64,000 nt of DNA from Bartonella sp. HY038 (GTDB lineage Bacteria > Pseudomonadota > Alphaproteobacteria > Rhizobiales > Rhizobiaceae). Of the stretch, positions 1-10,594 are shown one piece after another. The notes beneath the pieces are model-generated. The model saw only the letters and a program-made list of their open reading frames with translations. It made no database searches and was not told the origin of the DNA. Both the position numbers and the translations under genes were made by a program. Position 1 is the stretch's first letter. Each line of letters begins with the position of its first letter. The DNA lies in contig NZ_CP059725.1 of NCBI RefSeq assembly GCF_014117425.1, positions 1,736,001 through 1,800,000 of the forward strand. Reading direction: 5' to 3'.

Positions 1-534
1 GACGATAAAAAAGACCGTCTTATTTCATCTCTTGGTCTTTCAGCCTATGATGCATCAATCCTCATTACTGAAAAAGCCATTGCTGATTATTTTGAGGAAG
101 TCGCCAAAGGCCGTGATGGCAAACTTGCAGCAAACTGGGTGATTAACGACTTGCTTGGTGCTTTAAATAAAGCTGGTCTTTCAATTGAAGAAACGCCTGT
201 TAGCCCCTTGCAGCTCGGCACTATCATTGAGCTTATTGTTGAAGGCACTATTTCAGGTAAAATTGCCAAAGACCTTTTTGAAATCATCTGGGCTGAGGGC
301 GGTAATCCGCGTGAAGTTGTTGAAAGCCGCGGGCTAAAGCAGGTAACAGATACCGGCGCCATTGAAAAGGCGGTTGATGATGTTATTGCCGCAAATCCAG
401 ACAAGGTGGAGCAAGCCAAAGCCAAGCCAACACTTGCTGGCTGGTTTGTTGGGCAAGTGATGAAGTCAACAGGCGGCAAGGCAAATCCGCAAGCAGTTAA
501 TGACATTGTTAAGGCTAAACTAGGGTTGGAATAA
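1..534 (+). CDS. gatB: Aspartyl/glutamyl-tRNA amidotransferase subunit B, C-terminal fragment
   Basis: The reading frame is open from the first base, so the 5' end is cut by the window edge; 177 C-terminal residues remain. They match the helical tail domains of GatB (GatB_Yqey type): a segment ending [14 protein letters not shown] followed by the lysine-rich YqeY-like tail with [18 protein letters not shown]. GatB is part of the GatCAB complex that converts mischarged Glu-tRNA(Gln) or Asp-tRNA(Asn) to the correct aminoacyl-tRNA in the cytoplasm; the kinase-like catalytic part lies outside the window. It ends 5 bases before the next gene, suggesting co-transcription. The family call is from recognition of the conserved tail. 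Confidence 0.93.
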   Translation, partial: DDKKDRLISSLGLSAYDASILITEKAIADYFEEVAKGRDGKLAANWVINDLLGALNKAGLSIEETPVSPLQLGTIIELIVEGTISGKIAKDLFEIIWAEGGNPREVVESRGLKQVTDTGAIEKAVDDVIAANPDKVEQAKAKPTLAGWFVGQVMKSTGGKANPQAVNDIVKAKLGLE

Positions 535-539
535 ATATT

Positions 540-1037
540 ATGTGGCTTAGAACCGCTACAAAAAATGATATAGAATCAATTCGCGAACTTTTATTCGCCA
601 CTTGGCATGAACTATATGATGATCTTATCAGCAGTGAAGCTGTTGATAAGATTATCGGCAAATGGCAATCCGTTGATCATTTTAAAAAGTGCCTCACGCG
701 CCCCTCTTCTGAGTTTATTGTTGCAGATGATGGTGACGAACTACAAGGTGCAGCATATGCCTTACAAGGTGGCGTAAAAGGTTTTCCAGAAACTGTTCTT
801 ATTCAACAGCTGATGGTGCGCCCCAAATATCAAGGTCAAGGCATTGGTAAACGTCTTTTGATCGAGGTTGAAGAATCTTTTCCCAATGCACGTAAATGCC
901 GTGTTATAATATTGGAAAAAAGTACAGACGCACAGAAATTTTATGAAAGCCAAGGCTACAAGAAAATTGGATTTCCAACACCCATTCAAGAGCAAAAAGA
1001 TGTTTTTGAAATAATAATGGAAAAAGAACTATTCTAA
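540..1037 (+). CDS. GNAT-family N-acetyltransferase
   Basis: 165 residues, the usual size of a single GNAT domain. The acetyl-CoA binding motif A (RxxGxG/A type) is visible at residues 92-107 as VRPKYQGQGIGKRLL, and a C-terminal segment AQKFYESQGYKKIG fits motif B (the FY..GF/Y signature). The acceptor substrate cannot be told from sequence; candidates are small amines or a protein N-terminus. The ATG is 5 bases after the gatB stop, so it is probably read through from gatB. Substrate unknown, fold confident. Confidence 0.85.
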   Translation: MWLRTATKNDIESIRELLFATWHELYDDLISSEAVDKIIGKWQSVDHFKKCLTRPSSEFIVADDGDELQGAAYALQGGVKGFPETVLIQQLMVRPKYQGQGIGKRLLIEVEESFPNARKCRVIILEKSTDAQKFYESQGYKKIGFPTPIQEQKDVFEIIMEKELF

Positions 1038-1129
1038 TTATTTCTTGCATTTATGCAATTATAGGCTCATAAGAGACCCTACATATTCATTTTGTGCCCT
1101 TTGCTGGCATGATTGAGGAGTTTAAGGCT

Positions 1130-1525
1130 ATGGCCGGTTTAATAAGACAAGTTTTCACTTGGTGGAATGGTACGACAATTGGCACAAGATTTTTCACCTT
1201 TCGTAAAGGTAAACGCGTTGGTGAAGATGAGTTTGGCAATGTCTATTATGAAGGTGGTTGGCACGTAGATGGCTATAAACGCCGCTGGGTAATCTATAAT
1301 GGCTATTCTGAAGCGTCAACAATTCCACCCGGTTGGCATGGCTGGATGCATCACCGCGTTGACACGCCACCATCTGCTGAAAATTATGTACCGTTTGAGT
1401 GGGAAAAAGAACATTTGTCAAACCAAACTGGTTCAGCAAATGCTTATACACCTAAAGGCTCTATTGAGAATCACGGTAAGCGCCCCAAAGTTACCGGCGA
1501 TTATAATGCTTGGTCACCAGAATGA
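1130..1525 (+). CDS. NADH:ubiquinone oxidoreductase subunit NDUFA12 family
   Basis: 131 residues matching the NDUFA12 (B17.2) family, an accessory subunit of respiratory complex I that alphaproteobacteria share with mitochondria. Diagnostic stretches are FTWWNGTTIGTRFFT, GEDEFGNVYYEGG and WIHHR-like GWMHHRVD near the middle. The frame also offers GTG 1094 and ATG 1109, but GAGGAG at 1115-1120 lies 9 bases before ATG 1130, and the resulting N-terminus (MAGLIRQVFTWWNG) is the typical family start, so I use 1130. A strong terminator follows at 1609-1646. Confidence 0.9.
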   Translation: MAGLIRQVFTWWNGTTIGTRFFTFRKGKRVGEDEFGNVYYEGGWHVDGYKRRWVIYNGYSEASTIPPGWHGWMHHRVDTPPSAENYVPFEWEKEHLSNQTGSANAYTPKGSIENHGKRPKVTGDYNAWSPE

Positions 1526-1608
1526 GCAGCGGGAAATATTATACTGGACTTTGAAATTTAGCACCATTGATGCAGATTTTTTCTATTTCAGTTGATATAA
1601 AACATTCC

Positions 1609-1646
1609 AAACATGCATAATTAATTTTATGCATGTTTATTTTTTA
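1609..1646 (+). terminator. Rho-independent terminator after the NDUFA12 gene
   Basis: Perfect 12-bp inverted repeat, AAACATGCATAA at 1609-1620 and TTATGCATGTTT at 1627-1638, with a 6-base loop and the tail ATTTTTT. Oriented to end the gatB/GNAT/NDUFA12 transcript. A second, imperfect A/T-rich hairpin follows at about 1647-1690. Confidence 0.8.
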
Positions 1647-1763
1647 AAAAAAGCCAATTTAATTATGATTATTTGTAAATTTGGTTTTTTATTGCCATAG
1701 TTTGTGTTTAAAACTCATGACTTGTATTTATAACAAATACAGCCACATAATTTAAAGTTTCGA

Positions 1764-2186
1764 ATGGTCGCTATGATAAAATTGTTAAAGCCTTTTTCTT
1801 TTGTGAAATCTTTAAGCCTTGCTGTTTTGGCCCTAGCTGCTGTTGCAAGCCCAACATTGGCTGAGCGCATTAGCAATCCCATTGCCGAATTTTCTGGCCT
1901 TGATAAAATAACCGGACGCACGACAACTTTTCATATCACCATAGGTGAGACCTACCAATTTGGCGCTTTACAAGTGACACCACGTGCCTGCTTTACCAGC
2001 AGCGCCGATGAAGCAACTAAAACCGATGGTTTTGTTGAGGTAAATGAGGTCACTTTGGACCAAAAAATTAAACCCATTTTTAGAGGCTGGATGTTTGCCG
2101 ATAGCCCGGGTCTAAATGCGGTAGAACACCCAATTTATGATGTTTGGCTTACCAATTGCAAACAAAGGCTACCAGCGGCCAATTAG
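1764..2186 (+). CDS. DUF2155 domain-containing secreted protein
   Basis: 140 residues. The N-terminus is a clear signal peptide (Lys-rich start, hydrophobic SLSLAVLALAAVAS, cleavage around SPTLAE). The mature part has the DUF2155 signature: DKITGRTTTFHITIGE, QFGALQVTPRACF with one Cys, FRGWMFADSPGLNAVEHPIYDVWLTNC with the second Cys. The family is uncharacterised, periplasmic or secreted and alphaproteobacterial, and often lies beside the NDUFA12 gene as here. The two conserved cysteines (in TPRACF and TNCK) could form a disulfide. The function is unknown. Confidence 0.88.
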   Translation: MVAMIKLLKPFSFVKSLSLAVLALAAVASPTLAERISNPIAEFSGLDKITGRTTTFHITIGETYQFGALQVTPRACFTSSADEATKTDGFVEVNEVTLDQKIKPIFRGWMFADSPGLNAVEHPIYDVWLTNCKQRLPAAN

Positions 2187-2494
2187 TTTTTGTTTGGTGA
2201 TTTTTAAACCATATAGTCATCTGACGCTTTATAACTTAATTGCTGTGATATTTTATCATTGATCATCGCGCAATAAACTTGACTAGAAATAGTAAAAGAT
2301 CTCGCCATATAAAAGCGGTTGCGCGTCAATGCTTGCCTTATATTAATCGCTGTATTATTGTTTCCGTTAAAGCGTTTTTTTCGAAAAGTGTGAAGCGGTT
2401 TTCGGAAAAAAACGCGGTGTAAACAACGGATTAGAGCGCAGATCCGATACAATCAGATCGAAATGCGCGCTAATATAAATATGGGGATATAATC
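2187..2494. repeat. Intergenic region with a Rhizobiales-type palindromic repeat
   Basis: 308 bases without a gene. From about 2370 to 2474 it holds a degenerate element of the kind scattered between genes in many Hyphomicrobiales: a CGAAAAGTGTGAAGCGG block, then TTCGGAAAAAAACGCGG, then an imperfect inverted repeat at 2431-2473 whose ends are TTAGAGCGCA and TGCGCGCTAA. I recognise the pattern from other genomes; the copy number in this genome cannot be seen here. Confidence 0.6.
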
Positions 2495-3745
2495 ATGGCG
2501 TTTCGCTTCATTCATACGGCAGATATTCACCTTGATTCACCCTTACGCTCGCTATCCTTACGTGATGAAGAGTTGGGCAATCTTATCGGTAATGCCAGCC
2601 GCACCGTATTATCCAATATTATTAACCTTGCTATTGAAGAAAAGGTTAATGCAGTTATCATTGCTGGCGATCTTTATGATGGCAGCCAAACCTCGATGAA
2701 AACCGCACGCTTTTTAAGCATGGAATTAAAGCGGCTTGATGACGCTAATATTGCCTGCTTCATCATTCGCGGCAATCATGATGCAGCTTCTACCATTACC
2801 CATGAATTGACCTTACCACAAAATGTAACAGTTTTTAAAACACGCGCCGGCGTTGAAACCATTAAAACCGATACGCTCAATATTGCACTTCACGGCATTA
2901 GTTTTAAAGAAAAAACGGCCCCCGATAGCCTTTTACCGCTTTATAAAGCGCCACTTGCCGACCATATTAATATTGGCCTCATGCATACCAGCCTTGACGG
3001 CCAAAGTGGCCATGACCCTTATGCGCCTTGCAGTGTTAAAGATTTGCAAAATTGTGATTTTAACTATTGGGCTTTGGGGCATATCCATAAAAGACAAGTC
3101 ATTGAAGATAAAACGACAAAGACTACAATTGTCATGCCGGGTATTCCGCAAGGACGAGATATTAATGAAAATGGATATAAATCAGTAACTTTAGTCACGG
3201 TGGCAGATGATGGCAGCATAAGCTTAGATGAAAAGCCGATAAGCCTAGCGCAGTTTGACCCTATTGCTGTTGATGTTAGCGGTATTGAAAACTTTAATAC
3301 TATTGTTCCAAAAATCGAAAACGCTATGCTGCTTGCCAAGGAAAAAGCACTTTCTCAGCATCTGGTTGCCCGCATTGAATTAATTGGTGCAACGCCTTTA
3401 AACTGGCGGTTAATCAATGACAGCCAATTGTTAGAGGAAGCCAAACTCATTGGTGAGAGAATGGGCAATATGTGGATTGATAAGCTTTTGGTGCGCACCA
3501 CGCCCGCAATTGCGCAAAACAGCACCGCTGACCCAACAAGTGAACTTGCATTAATTATGGCAGATATTGCAAAAAACCGCAGCGATATACGCGAATTCAT
3601 CAAAGAAACAGCCACTTCACTACGCAATGATCCCCAACTAGGCCTCAATAGCCTTATGGGCAATGATGAGGAAAGCTTTGATAGCTTCATTGACCAGCTT
3701 ATTAATGAGGGGAGCCGTGATATTATTGCACGGTTAAAAGCATAA
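2495..3745 (+). CDS. yhaO: Metallophosphoesterase of the SbcD/Mre11-like YhaO family (DNA repair nuclease)
   Basis: 416 residues with the calcineurin-like phosphoesterase motifs of SbcD/Mre11 nucleases: HTADIHLDS (metal ligands D10, H12), AGDLYDG (D59), GNHDA (93-97), MHT (H164) and GHIHK (H195, H197). The C-terminal third is a capping/ATPase-docking region. The start is ATG 2495 behind GGGGATA. It overlaps the following large ATPase by one base (TAATG), the arrangement of the yhaO-yhaN pair, so the two products presumably form an SMC-like nuclease complex acting on DNA ends. The physiological substrate is not established. Confidence 0.88.
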   Translation: MAFRFIHTADIHLDSPLRSLSLRDEELGNLIGNASRTVLSNIINLAIEEKVNAVIIAGDLYDGSQTSMKTARFLSMELKRLDDANIACFIIRGNHDAASTITHELTLPQNVTVFKTRAGVETIKTDTLNIALHGISFKEKTAPDSLLPLYKAPLADHINIGLMHTSLDGQSGHDPYAPCSVKDLQNCDFNYWALGHIHKRQVIEDKTTKTTIVMPGIPQGRDINENGYKSVTLVTVADDGSISLDEKPISLAQFDPIAVDVSGIENFNTIVPKIENAMLLAKEKALSQHLVARIELIGATPLNWRLINDSQLLEEAKLIGERMGNMWIDKLLVRTTPAIAQNSTADPTSELALIMADIAKNRSDIREFIKETATSLRNDPQLGLNSLMGNDEESFDSFIDQLINEGSRDIIARLKA

Positions 3746-6700
3746 TGAGAATTAAGCAGCTCCACCTTACCCGTTATGGCAAATTTACCGATTTCACCTT
3801 GGATTTTGGCGAAAAACAAGCAGGTATCTGTGATTTTCATATTATTTACGGCTTGAACGAGGCTGGCAAATCAACCACTTTTACCGCTTGGCTTGATTTT
3901 TTATTCGGCATGGGAAAAGAAAATTCCTATAATTTTTTGCATGATTATCCATTGATGAAAATCGGTGCAAAGCTGGAAACAAGCGACCAAATATTAGATT
4001 TGCAACGCATAAAAGCCAATAAAAACTCCTTACTCGATGGCTCTGCCAACCCATTTGGTGAAATAGCCTTACTAAGCAATATGGCTGGTCTTAACCGCGA
4101 CAGCTATCAAGCCATGTTTTCGCTTGATGATGACAGCCTTGAGAAAGGCGGCAATGATATATTAAACAGCAAAGGCGATCTTGGCGAAATTTTATTTTCC
4201 GCCACCGCAGGGCTTGATGGTGTAAGCCAAAAACTTGCTGAAATAGAAAAAGCTGCCGATGCCATTTATCGAAGCCGCGCGTCATCCACTGCAATCCAGC
4301 AAAAAAAGAAGCGCTTAATTGAGCTAAAGCAAGAAAGTGCCGAAATTGACGTGGCGGCATCTGCCTATAAAAGATTGGTTAAAGAAAAGCGCGAGGCAGA
4401 AGAAGATTATAACCAAAAAAGTCAAACACTACTTAGCAAAACAAACGAAATAGACCGTTTAAACCAGCAAATTGAATTGCGCAAAAAATTAAAAAACTAC
4501 ACTGAAATAATTGAAAGCCTTGAGCATTTTGCTGGTTTTCCGGTGCCGCCAAATGATTTACTTAACCTTTGGCGCAGTGAAATGGCGCAGCTTTGGCAAA
4601 ATGATAGTGCTTTTAAGCAAAGGAAAGACTATTTAACCACGCAAATTGCAAGTTTAAAGGAAAAACTTCAGCAAAGTAATTTTGAACCAAAGCTTATTAA
4701 GCTTGGCGACACAATAAAGCTGCTGGCAGATGAACCAAAATCGCGCTTTATCACCGCAAAAAATGATATTGCAAAACGCCAAGATGAGCTTATGCAAAAG
4801 AAAGCGGAACTATCTGCACTTATAAAGCAGCTTAATCAACCAGAACGCTTAACGGATGAGCTTTTAATTGATAAATTACGCCTTGCGCCTTTAAAAGATT
4901 TGTTACACAAAAAGCCTTTAATCGATAGTCGGATTGCCTCCACACAAGGGGAATTACAACTGGCTGAAAAAACCTTGCAAGAGCTTGAAACAGGTTTTAA
5001 CACCCCATCACTAGCCTTTGATGAAGATAGAGTACTTTTGCTAGAAGCAAAGCTAACTGAGTTAACCGACAAAGGCTTGCTTGTTGAAAGCCAAAATCTT
5101 GCCAGCAATCTCACACGCTTGCAAAATGAACAACAGCAAGCTTTTGCTGCGCTTGCGCCATTTAGCGGCACAATAAATGATCTTAATGGGCTAATTATTG
5201 CTGACAAAGATTATTGGAACGAGCAATATCACCAGTTGCAGCGATTAAACCAACAATTGGATGATTTTGCTTTAGAAAAACGGCAAATTGCTGATAAGCT
5301 TGCCAACATTGAAACGCGGATTAAAACCCTTAAAAAACAAAGCAATCTGGTTGACAGCGAAACCTTAAAAACATTGGCACAACAAAAGCTGCTTGCTTGG
5401 CAAAACCATTATAAAAAACTTGACCATGAAAGCGCTAATCAATTTTCTCTTGCTATGGGCCATTATGATGATGCCTTACAAGGCCGCCTCACCCATTTTG
5501 AGCGCATTGCGCAGTTAGAGCAAGCGCAAATAGATTGGAATGAGGAACAAAAAAAGCAAACTAACCTTGAAGACAGCATGCAGCATAAAGAGCAAGAGCG
5601 CGTCAAGATTGATGAATTTGTAACTGAGACTTTGCGAAAAATTGGTATTGAACAAGTAATGCCAAGCCTTGCAGCCATGAAATTTTTGCAAGATTGGCTG
5701 ATAAAACGCCAAAATTATCAAACAATAAGCAATGAAATCATCACGATGCAGGCGCGTTTTGATGCGGTGCAAGCAGATATTGAAAAAATCCACGCTGATA
5801 TTTGCCAAAATGTACCAAATGCCAATGACACTATGGATATTAAAGCACTAATGGTGCTTGGCAAAAAATTTATCGAAAGCCAAACCGAACAAAAGCATAA
5901 AAAAAGCGAGAGCGAACGCGCTTTTAAAAAAGCCAATCATGATATTTCAGAAAGACGAAAATTAAGCGAGCAAGCCCTGCAAAAGGCAACGCAATGGCAA
6001 AATGAGTGGAATGAGGCATTAAACGGCCTTTGGCTTGCAGAAATATCCCCTATTGAAACTATTGAGCATTATATCAATAAGTTAGAACTTTTGCCTGATT
6101 TAAAGCAGCAATGCGATAATCTTCAGCACCGTATAACCGCAATGGAAAAGGATATGGCAAGTTTTCATAATGAGGTCTTGTCGCTTTATCGCATTGCCAA
6201 ACCAGATTTTGATGAAAGTGATTTTAACGATCCGCTTATTGCTTTTAGTGATTTACAAACAAATGTTATTGATGCAATCCAAAAAGCCGATCAAAATCAA
6301 AAAAACTATAATGAGTTGCAGGAAGTTGAAAAGCAATATCAAACCATCATTCATGACCTTGCGGCGCATCATCAAATAATTAAGCAACGGTTTGACCATT
6401 TTGCCAATTCCGATTTTGCCGTTGATGATTTAAATGATCTGGCACAAAAGCTGGAATTGGCTAAAGACATTAGCGATAAAAGACAAGAGCTAGCCAAATG
6501 CGTGCATGAAATAAAAAGCGACTATAATTGCAATGATATTCATGCAGCCCTTGAAAATATAGATTTAGATGGGGGACCAAGTGATATTATTGCGCTTGGT
6601 GAGTTAAAGCTTGCAATGCAACCTTTAAGCGCTGAAAAAGAACAAGCCTTTGCTTTATTTGATGAAAAGCGCAAACAACTTGATGCCATTGGCGGTGATG

Positions 6701-7239
6701 ATAAAGTGGCAAGGATTGAAAGTGAAAGGCAAACCATAAGGCTAGAAATAGAAGAACTGGCCTTTCAATATTTAAAGCTCAAAACAGGCGAAAGATTAGC
6801 ACAAGAAGCCTTGGTACACTATCGTGATCGCCATCGTAGCTCAATGCTAAAACGCGCGTCGCAAGCCTTTCATGAAATAACATCGGGTCATTATAGTGGC
6901 TTAACCACACAGCTAAAAGGCAGCCAAGAAACACTTATCGCCATCGCCAAGGACGGTAAATCTAAATTATCATCAGACCTTTCCAAAGGCACTCGCTTCC
7001 AGCTTTATCTTGCCTTGCGCTTTGCTGGCTATCAAGAATTTGCACAAAACCATGAGCCAATTCCCTTTATCGCTGATGACATTATGGAAACCTTTGATGA
7101 ACCGCGTGCAAGTGAAGCCTTGCGGCTGATGGGCTTAATGGCAAAAAGCGGTCAAGTCATTTACTTAACCCATCATCGCCATATATGTGATTTAGCGCTT
7201 GCGGCGGTTGATAATGTAACCATTCATAGTTTGACATAA
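3745..7239 (+). CDS. yhaN: SMC/Rad50-like ATPase, YhaN family
   Basis: 1164 residues. The N-terminus carries a Rad50-like Walker A, GLNEAGKSTTF (36-46). A long heptad-rich coiled coil fills about 160-1020. The C-terminal lobe has the signature/Walker B parts (LSKGTRFQLYLALRF, then PFIADDIMETFDEPR) and the H-loop region YLTHHRH. This is the head-coil-head plan of Rad50/SbcC, without a CxxC zinc hook in the middle that I can see, as in the YhaN subfamily. Its start codon overlaps the yhaO stop. Probable partner of the upstream nuclease in DNA repair. Confidence 0.86.
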   Translation: MRIKQLHLTRYGKFTDFTLDFGEKQAGICDFHIIYGLNEAGKSTTFTAWLDFLFGMGKENSYNFLHDYPLMKIGAKLETSDQILDLQRIKANKNSLLDGSANPFGEIALLSNMAGLNRDSYQAMFSLDDDSLEKGGNDILNSKGDLGEILFSATAGLDGVSQKLAEIEKAADAIYRSRASSTAIQQKKKRLIELKQESAEIDVAASAYKRLVKEKREAEEDYNQKSQTLLSKTNEIDRLNQQIELRKKLKNYTEIIESLEHFAGFPVPPNDLLNLWRSEMAQLWQNDSAFKQRKDYLTTQIASLKEKLQQSNFEPKLIKLGDTIKLLADEPKSRFITAKNDIAKRQDELMQKKAELSALIKQLNQPERLTDELLIDKLRLAPLKDLLHKKPLIDSRIASTQGELQLAEKTLQELETGFNTPSLAFDEDRVLLLEAKLTELTDKGLLVESQNLASNLTRLQNEQQQAFAALAPFSGTINDLNGLIIADKDYWNEQYHQLQRLNQQLDDFALEKRQIADKLANIETRIKTLKKQSNLVDSETLKTLAQQKLLAWQNHYKKLDHESANQFSLAMGHYDDALQGRLTHFERIAQLEQAQIDWNEEQKKQTNLEDSMQHKEQERVKIDEFVTETLRKIGIEQVMPSLAAMKFLQDWLIKRQNYQTISNEIITMQARFDAVQADIEKIHADICQNVPNANDTMDIKALMVLGKKFIESQTEQKHKKSESERAFKKANHDISERRKLSEQALQKATQWQNEWNEALNGLWLAEISPIETIEHYINKLELLPDLKQQCDNLQHRITAMEKDMASFHNEVLSLYRIAKPDFDESDFNDPLIAFSDLQTNVIDAIQKADQNQKNYNELQEVEKQYQTIIHDLAAHHQIIKQRFDHFANSDFAVDDLNDLAQKLELAKDISDKRQELAKCVHEIKSDYNCNDIHAALENIDLDGGPSDIIALGELKLAMQPLSAEKEQAFALFDEKRKQLDAIGGDDKVARIESERQTIRLEIEELAFQYLKLKTGERLAQEALVHYRDRHRSSMLKRASQAFHEITSGHYSGLTTQLKGSQETLIAIAKDGKSKLSSDLSKGTRFQLYLALRFAGYQEFAQNHEPIPFIADDIMETFDEPRASEALRLMGLMAKSGQVIYLTHHRHICDLALAAVDNVTIHSLT

Positions 7240-7255
7240 TGCTTAAAAAAACAAA

Positions 7256-7286
7256 AAACTGATTGCCTTTTAAAAGCAATCAGTTT
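7256..7286 (-). terminator. Terminator between yhaN and ccrM (convergent)
   Basis: Inverted repeat AAACTGATTGC (7256-7266) and GCAATCAGTTT (7276-7286) with a 9-base loop. Read on the minus strand it is followed by TTTTGTTTTTTT, so it is a strong terminator for ccrM. The plus-strand tail is poor in T, but the hairpin may still help end yhaN. Confidence 0.8.
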
Positions 7287-7309
7287 CACATCTTTAAAAA
7301 TGAAAAGAA

Positions 7310-8813
<1,504 letters not shown>

Positions 8814-9503
8814 ATGACTGCGATAAAACTGGTAATCTTCGATTGCGATGGTGTTCTGGTTGATTCAGAATATTTATCGTCGAAAGTTAAAGCCGAATTA
8901 TTAACTGATGCCGGCTTTGCCACAACTGGTGAAGAATTATCCGAACGATATAATGGCATGACCTTTGAAGACACTTTAATAGCAATTGAAAAGCAAATTG
9001 ATATTCCACTATCGGCCAATTTGCTCGATAAAGCCCATAGTGAATTTGTCCGTCGGATAGATAGTGAATTGCTTGCCATTGATGGCGTTCGTGATTTGGT
9101 CAACTCGCTTGATCTGCCCTATTGCATTTGCTCAAACTCTATCAGTGAAAATATTAAAAAAATGCTTCAGGCGACCGGTCTTTATGACCTGTTTGAAGGC
9201 AAGATTTTCTCGGCGCCAGAAACTGGATCAAAAAAACCAAAACCTGCCCCCGATGTTTTTCTGTCTGCGGCAAAATCTTTTAATATTGCGCCAGAAAATA
9301 CCGTTGTTATTGAAGATTCAGTTCCCGGCGCAACAGCTGCGGTTGCGGCTGGCATGCGCGTTATTGGCTTTACCGGCGGCACCCATGTCTATCCCGGCCT
9401 TGCAGACGCTCTAACTGAAGTCGGCGCAGCAACGGTCGTAAATCGCCACAAGGATATTAAAGCTGTCATTACCGCAATGGAAAGCTGGCAAGACGTTCTT
9501 TAA
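8814..9503 (+). CDS. HAD-superfamily hydrolase, phosphoglycolate phosphatase/beta-phosphoglucomutase-like
   Basis: 229 residues with all HAD motifs: motif I FDCDGVLVDSE (nucleophile D10, acid D12), motif II CSNS near residue 107, the catalytic Lys in GSKKPKPAPDVF near 138, and motif III IEDSVPGATAA near 164. The alpha-helical cap between residues 15 and 80 makes it subclass I, typical of Gph/YieH/YcjU-like sugar-phosphate phosphatases. Substrate unknown. The start is ATG 8814 behind AAGGAATAACA. It is transcribed divergently from ccrM. Confidence 0.85.
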   Translation: MTAIKLVIFDCDGVLVDSEYLSSKVKAELLTDAGFATTGEELSERYNGMTFEDTLIAIEKQIDIPLSANLLDKAHSEFVRRIDSELLAIDGVRDLVNSLDLPYCICSNSISENIKKMLQATGLYDLFEGKIFSAPETGSKKPKPAPDVFLSAAKSFNIAPENTVVIEDSVPGATAAVAAGMRVIGFTGGTHVYPGLADALTEVGAATVVNRHKDIKAVITAMESWQDVL

Positions 9504-9668
9504 CCAAGCCATTTAAGCTTAAAACTTGGGCCGCTATCCATAGAAATAGCGCCCCACTTTGTATTTGCCAAAAACCTACAGATTGAGCGCCATTAAAACG
9601 CAAAACAAGCCAAGTAAATTGAATAAAGATTCAACCAAAAATGAAATTAGCGATAAAGGAAAATGAGA

Positions 9669-9744
9669 TGGTGAGCGCGCAGGGATTCGAACCCTGGACC
9701 TACTGATTAAAAGTCAGTTGCTCTACCGGCTGAGCTACGCGCTC
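9669..9744 (-). tRNA. tRNA-Lys (anticodon TTT)
   Basis: Minus-strand cloverleaf with acceptor arm GAGCGCG/CGCGCTC, a D-arm with GCTC...GAGC, anticodon loop CTTTTAA on a five-pair stem, T-loop GGTTCGAATCC and an encoded CCA at 9669-9671. 76 nt including CCA. Isolated from other tRNAs. Confidence 0.97.
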
Positions 9745-10129
9745 CCTTACAGAAAGTTTCTGCGAGAAGTGGGCGGAACATACGTTCGAGAACCGCTAAC
9801 GTCAACAGTTTTTATCCAAAAAACACAATTTTCTTTTATCTTAAAGCTAATATACTGTTTTTAAACAAAAAAAATAATTGCATAAAATTTATATTAGATG
9901 AAAGAAATAGACAAGCCATCATTCTGCAAAGCCAATTTTTAAGAATCATGGCCTTTTTTCTGATATCAGTAAACTATTATCACGTAAGACAAAATCAACT
10001 TGGCAACGGATGAGTGAAATCGATTTTATGAAAACCAGCCGAAAGACTAAAGCAAAGACACAATCTAATAATTTTAATTTTTTGGGATAATTTGGAAAAA
10101 GACATAGATCAAACATCAATATGTCTAAA
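9745..10129. other. Intergenic stretch between two tRNA genes
   Basis: About 385 bases, very A+T rich. I see no ORF of credible coding quality and no clear hairpin. It presumably holds the promoter of tRNA-Lys (minus strand). Confidence 0.4.
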
Positions 10130-10219
10130 TGGCGGAGGGGGTGGGATTCGAACCCACGGTACAGTCTCCTGCACGCCGGTTTTCAAGACCGGTGCCTTAA
10201 ACCGCTCGGCCACCCCTCC
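10130..10219 (-). tRNA. tRNA-Ser (anticodon TGA)
   Basis: Class II tRNA on the minus strand, 90 nt including the encoded CCA (10130-10132). Acceptor GGAGGGG/CCCCTCC, anticodon loop CTTGAAA flanked by CCGGT/ACCGG, a long variable arm (GCAGGAGACTG region) and T-loop GGTTCGAATCC. Confidence 0.97.
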
Positions 10220-10594
10220 TTGTTAGGTGAACACCTCTTTATAGAAGTATTCTGAAACGTCAACATTAAAATGCATTTTTTTTAAAAAAAAGACATAGAT
10301 AAAAAAGAAATATTGTTTAACCTTTCAATAAAATTAATGATATCAATTAATTAGCAAAAAATTATAAAATTCATCAAAAAAAATACTCATGGATAAATTT
10401 CATTATCATTGGTCAGTTTGCCCTAATTTATATTAATTTTATAAAAATAGCCTGAGTGATTCCACCCAGGCCTTTCTTGATAGAACGCAATAGCCACTTT
10501 GATTTGGTAATTTCAAACTATATAGATAACTAAAAATGTCGCAATTATTCTATTACCAGCAAATCTCGACAAATGTCGTAAACGCGCATATTAC
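10220..10594. other. Intergenic region downstream of nfu
   Basis: About 375 bases. It contains the terminator at 10450-10471 and otherwise A/T-rich sequence, including the promoter side of tRNA-Ser(TGA). No gene seen. Confidence 0.4.
10450..10471 (-). terminator. Terminator of the nfu gene
   Basis: Stem GCCTGAGTG (10450-10458) and CACCCAGGC (10463-10471) with one mismatch and a 4-base loop. On the minus strand it is followed by TATTTTTAT. It lies about 125 bases past the stop codon of the Nfu-family gene. Confidence 0.65.
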
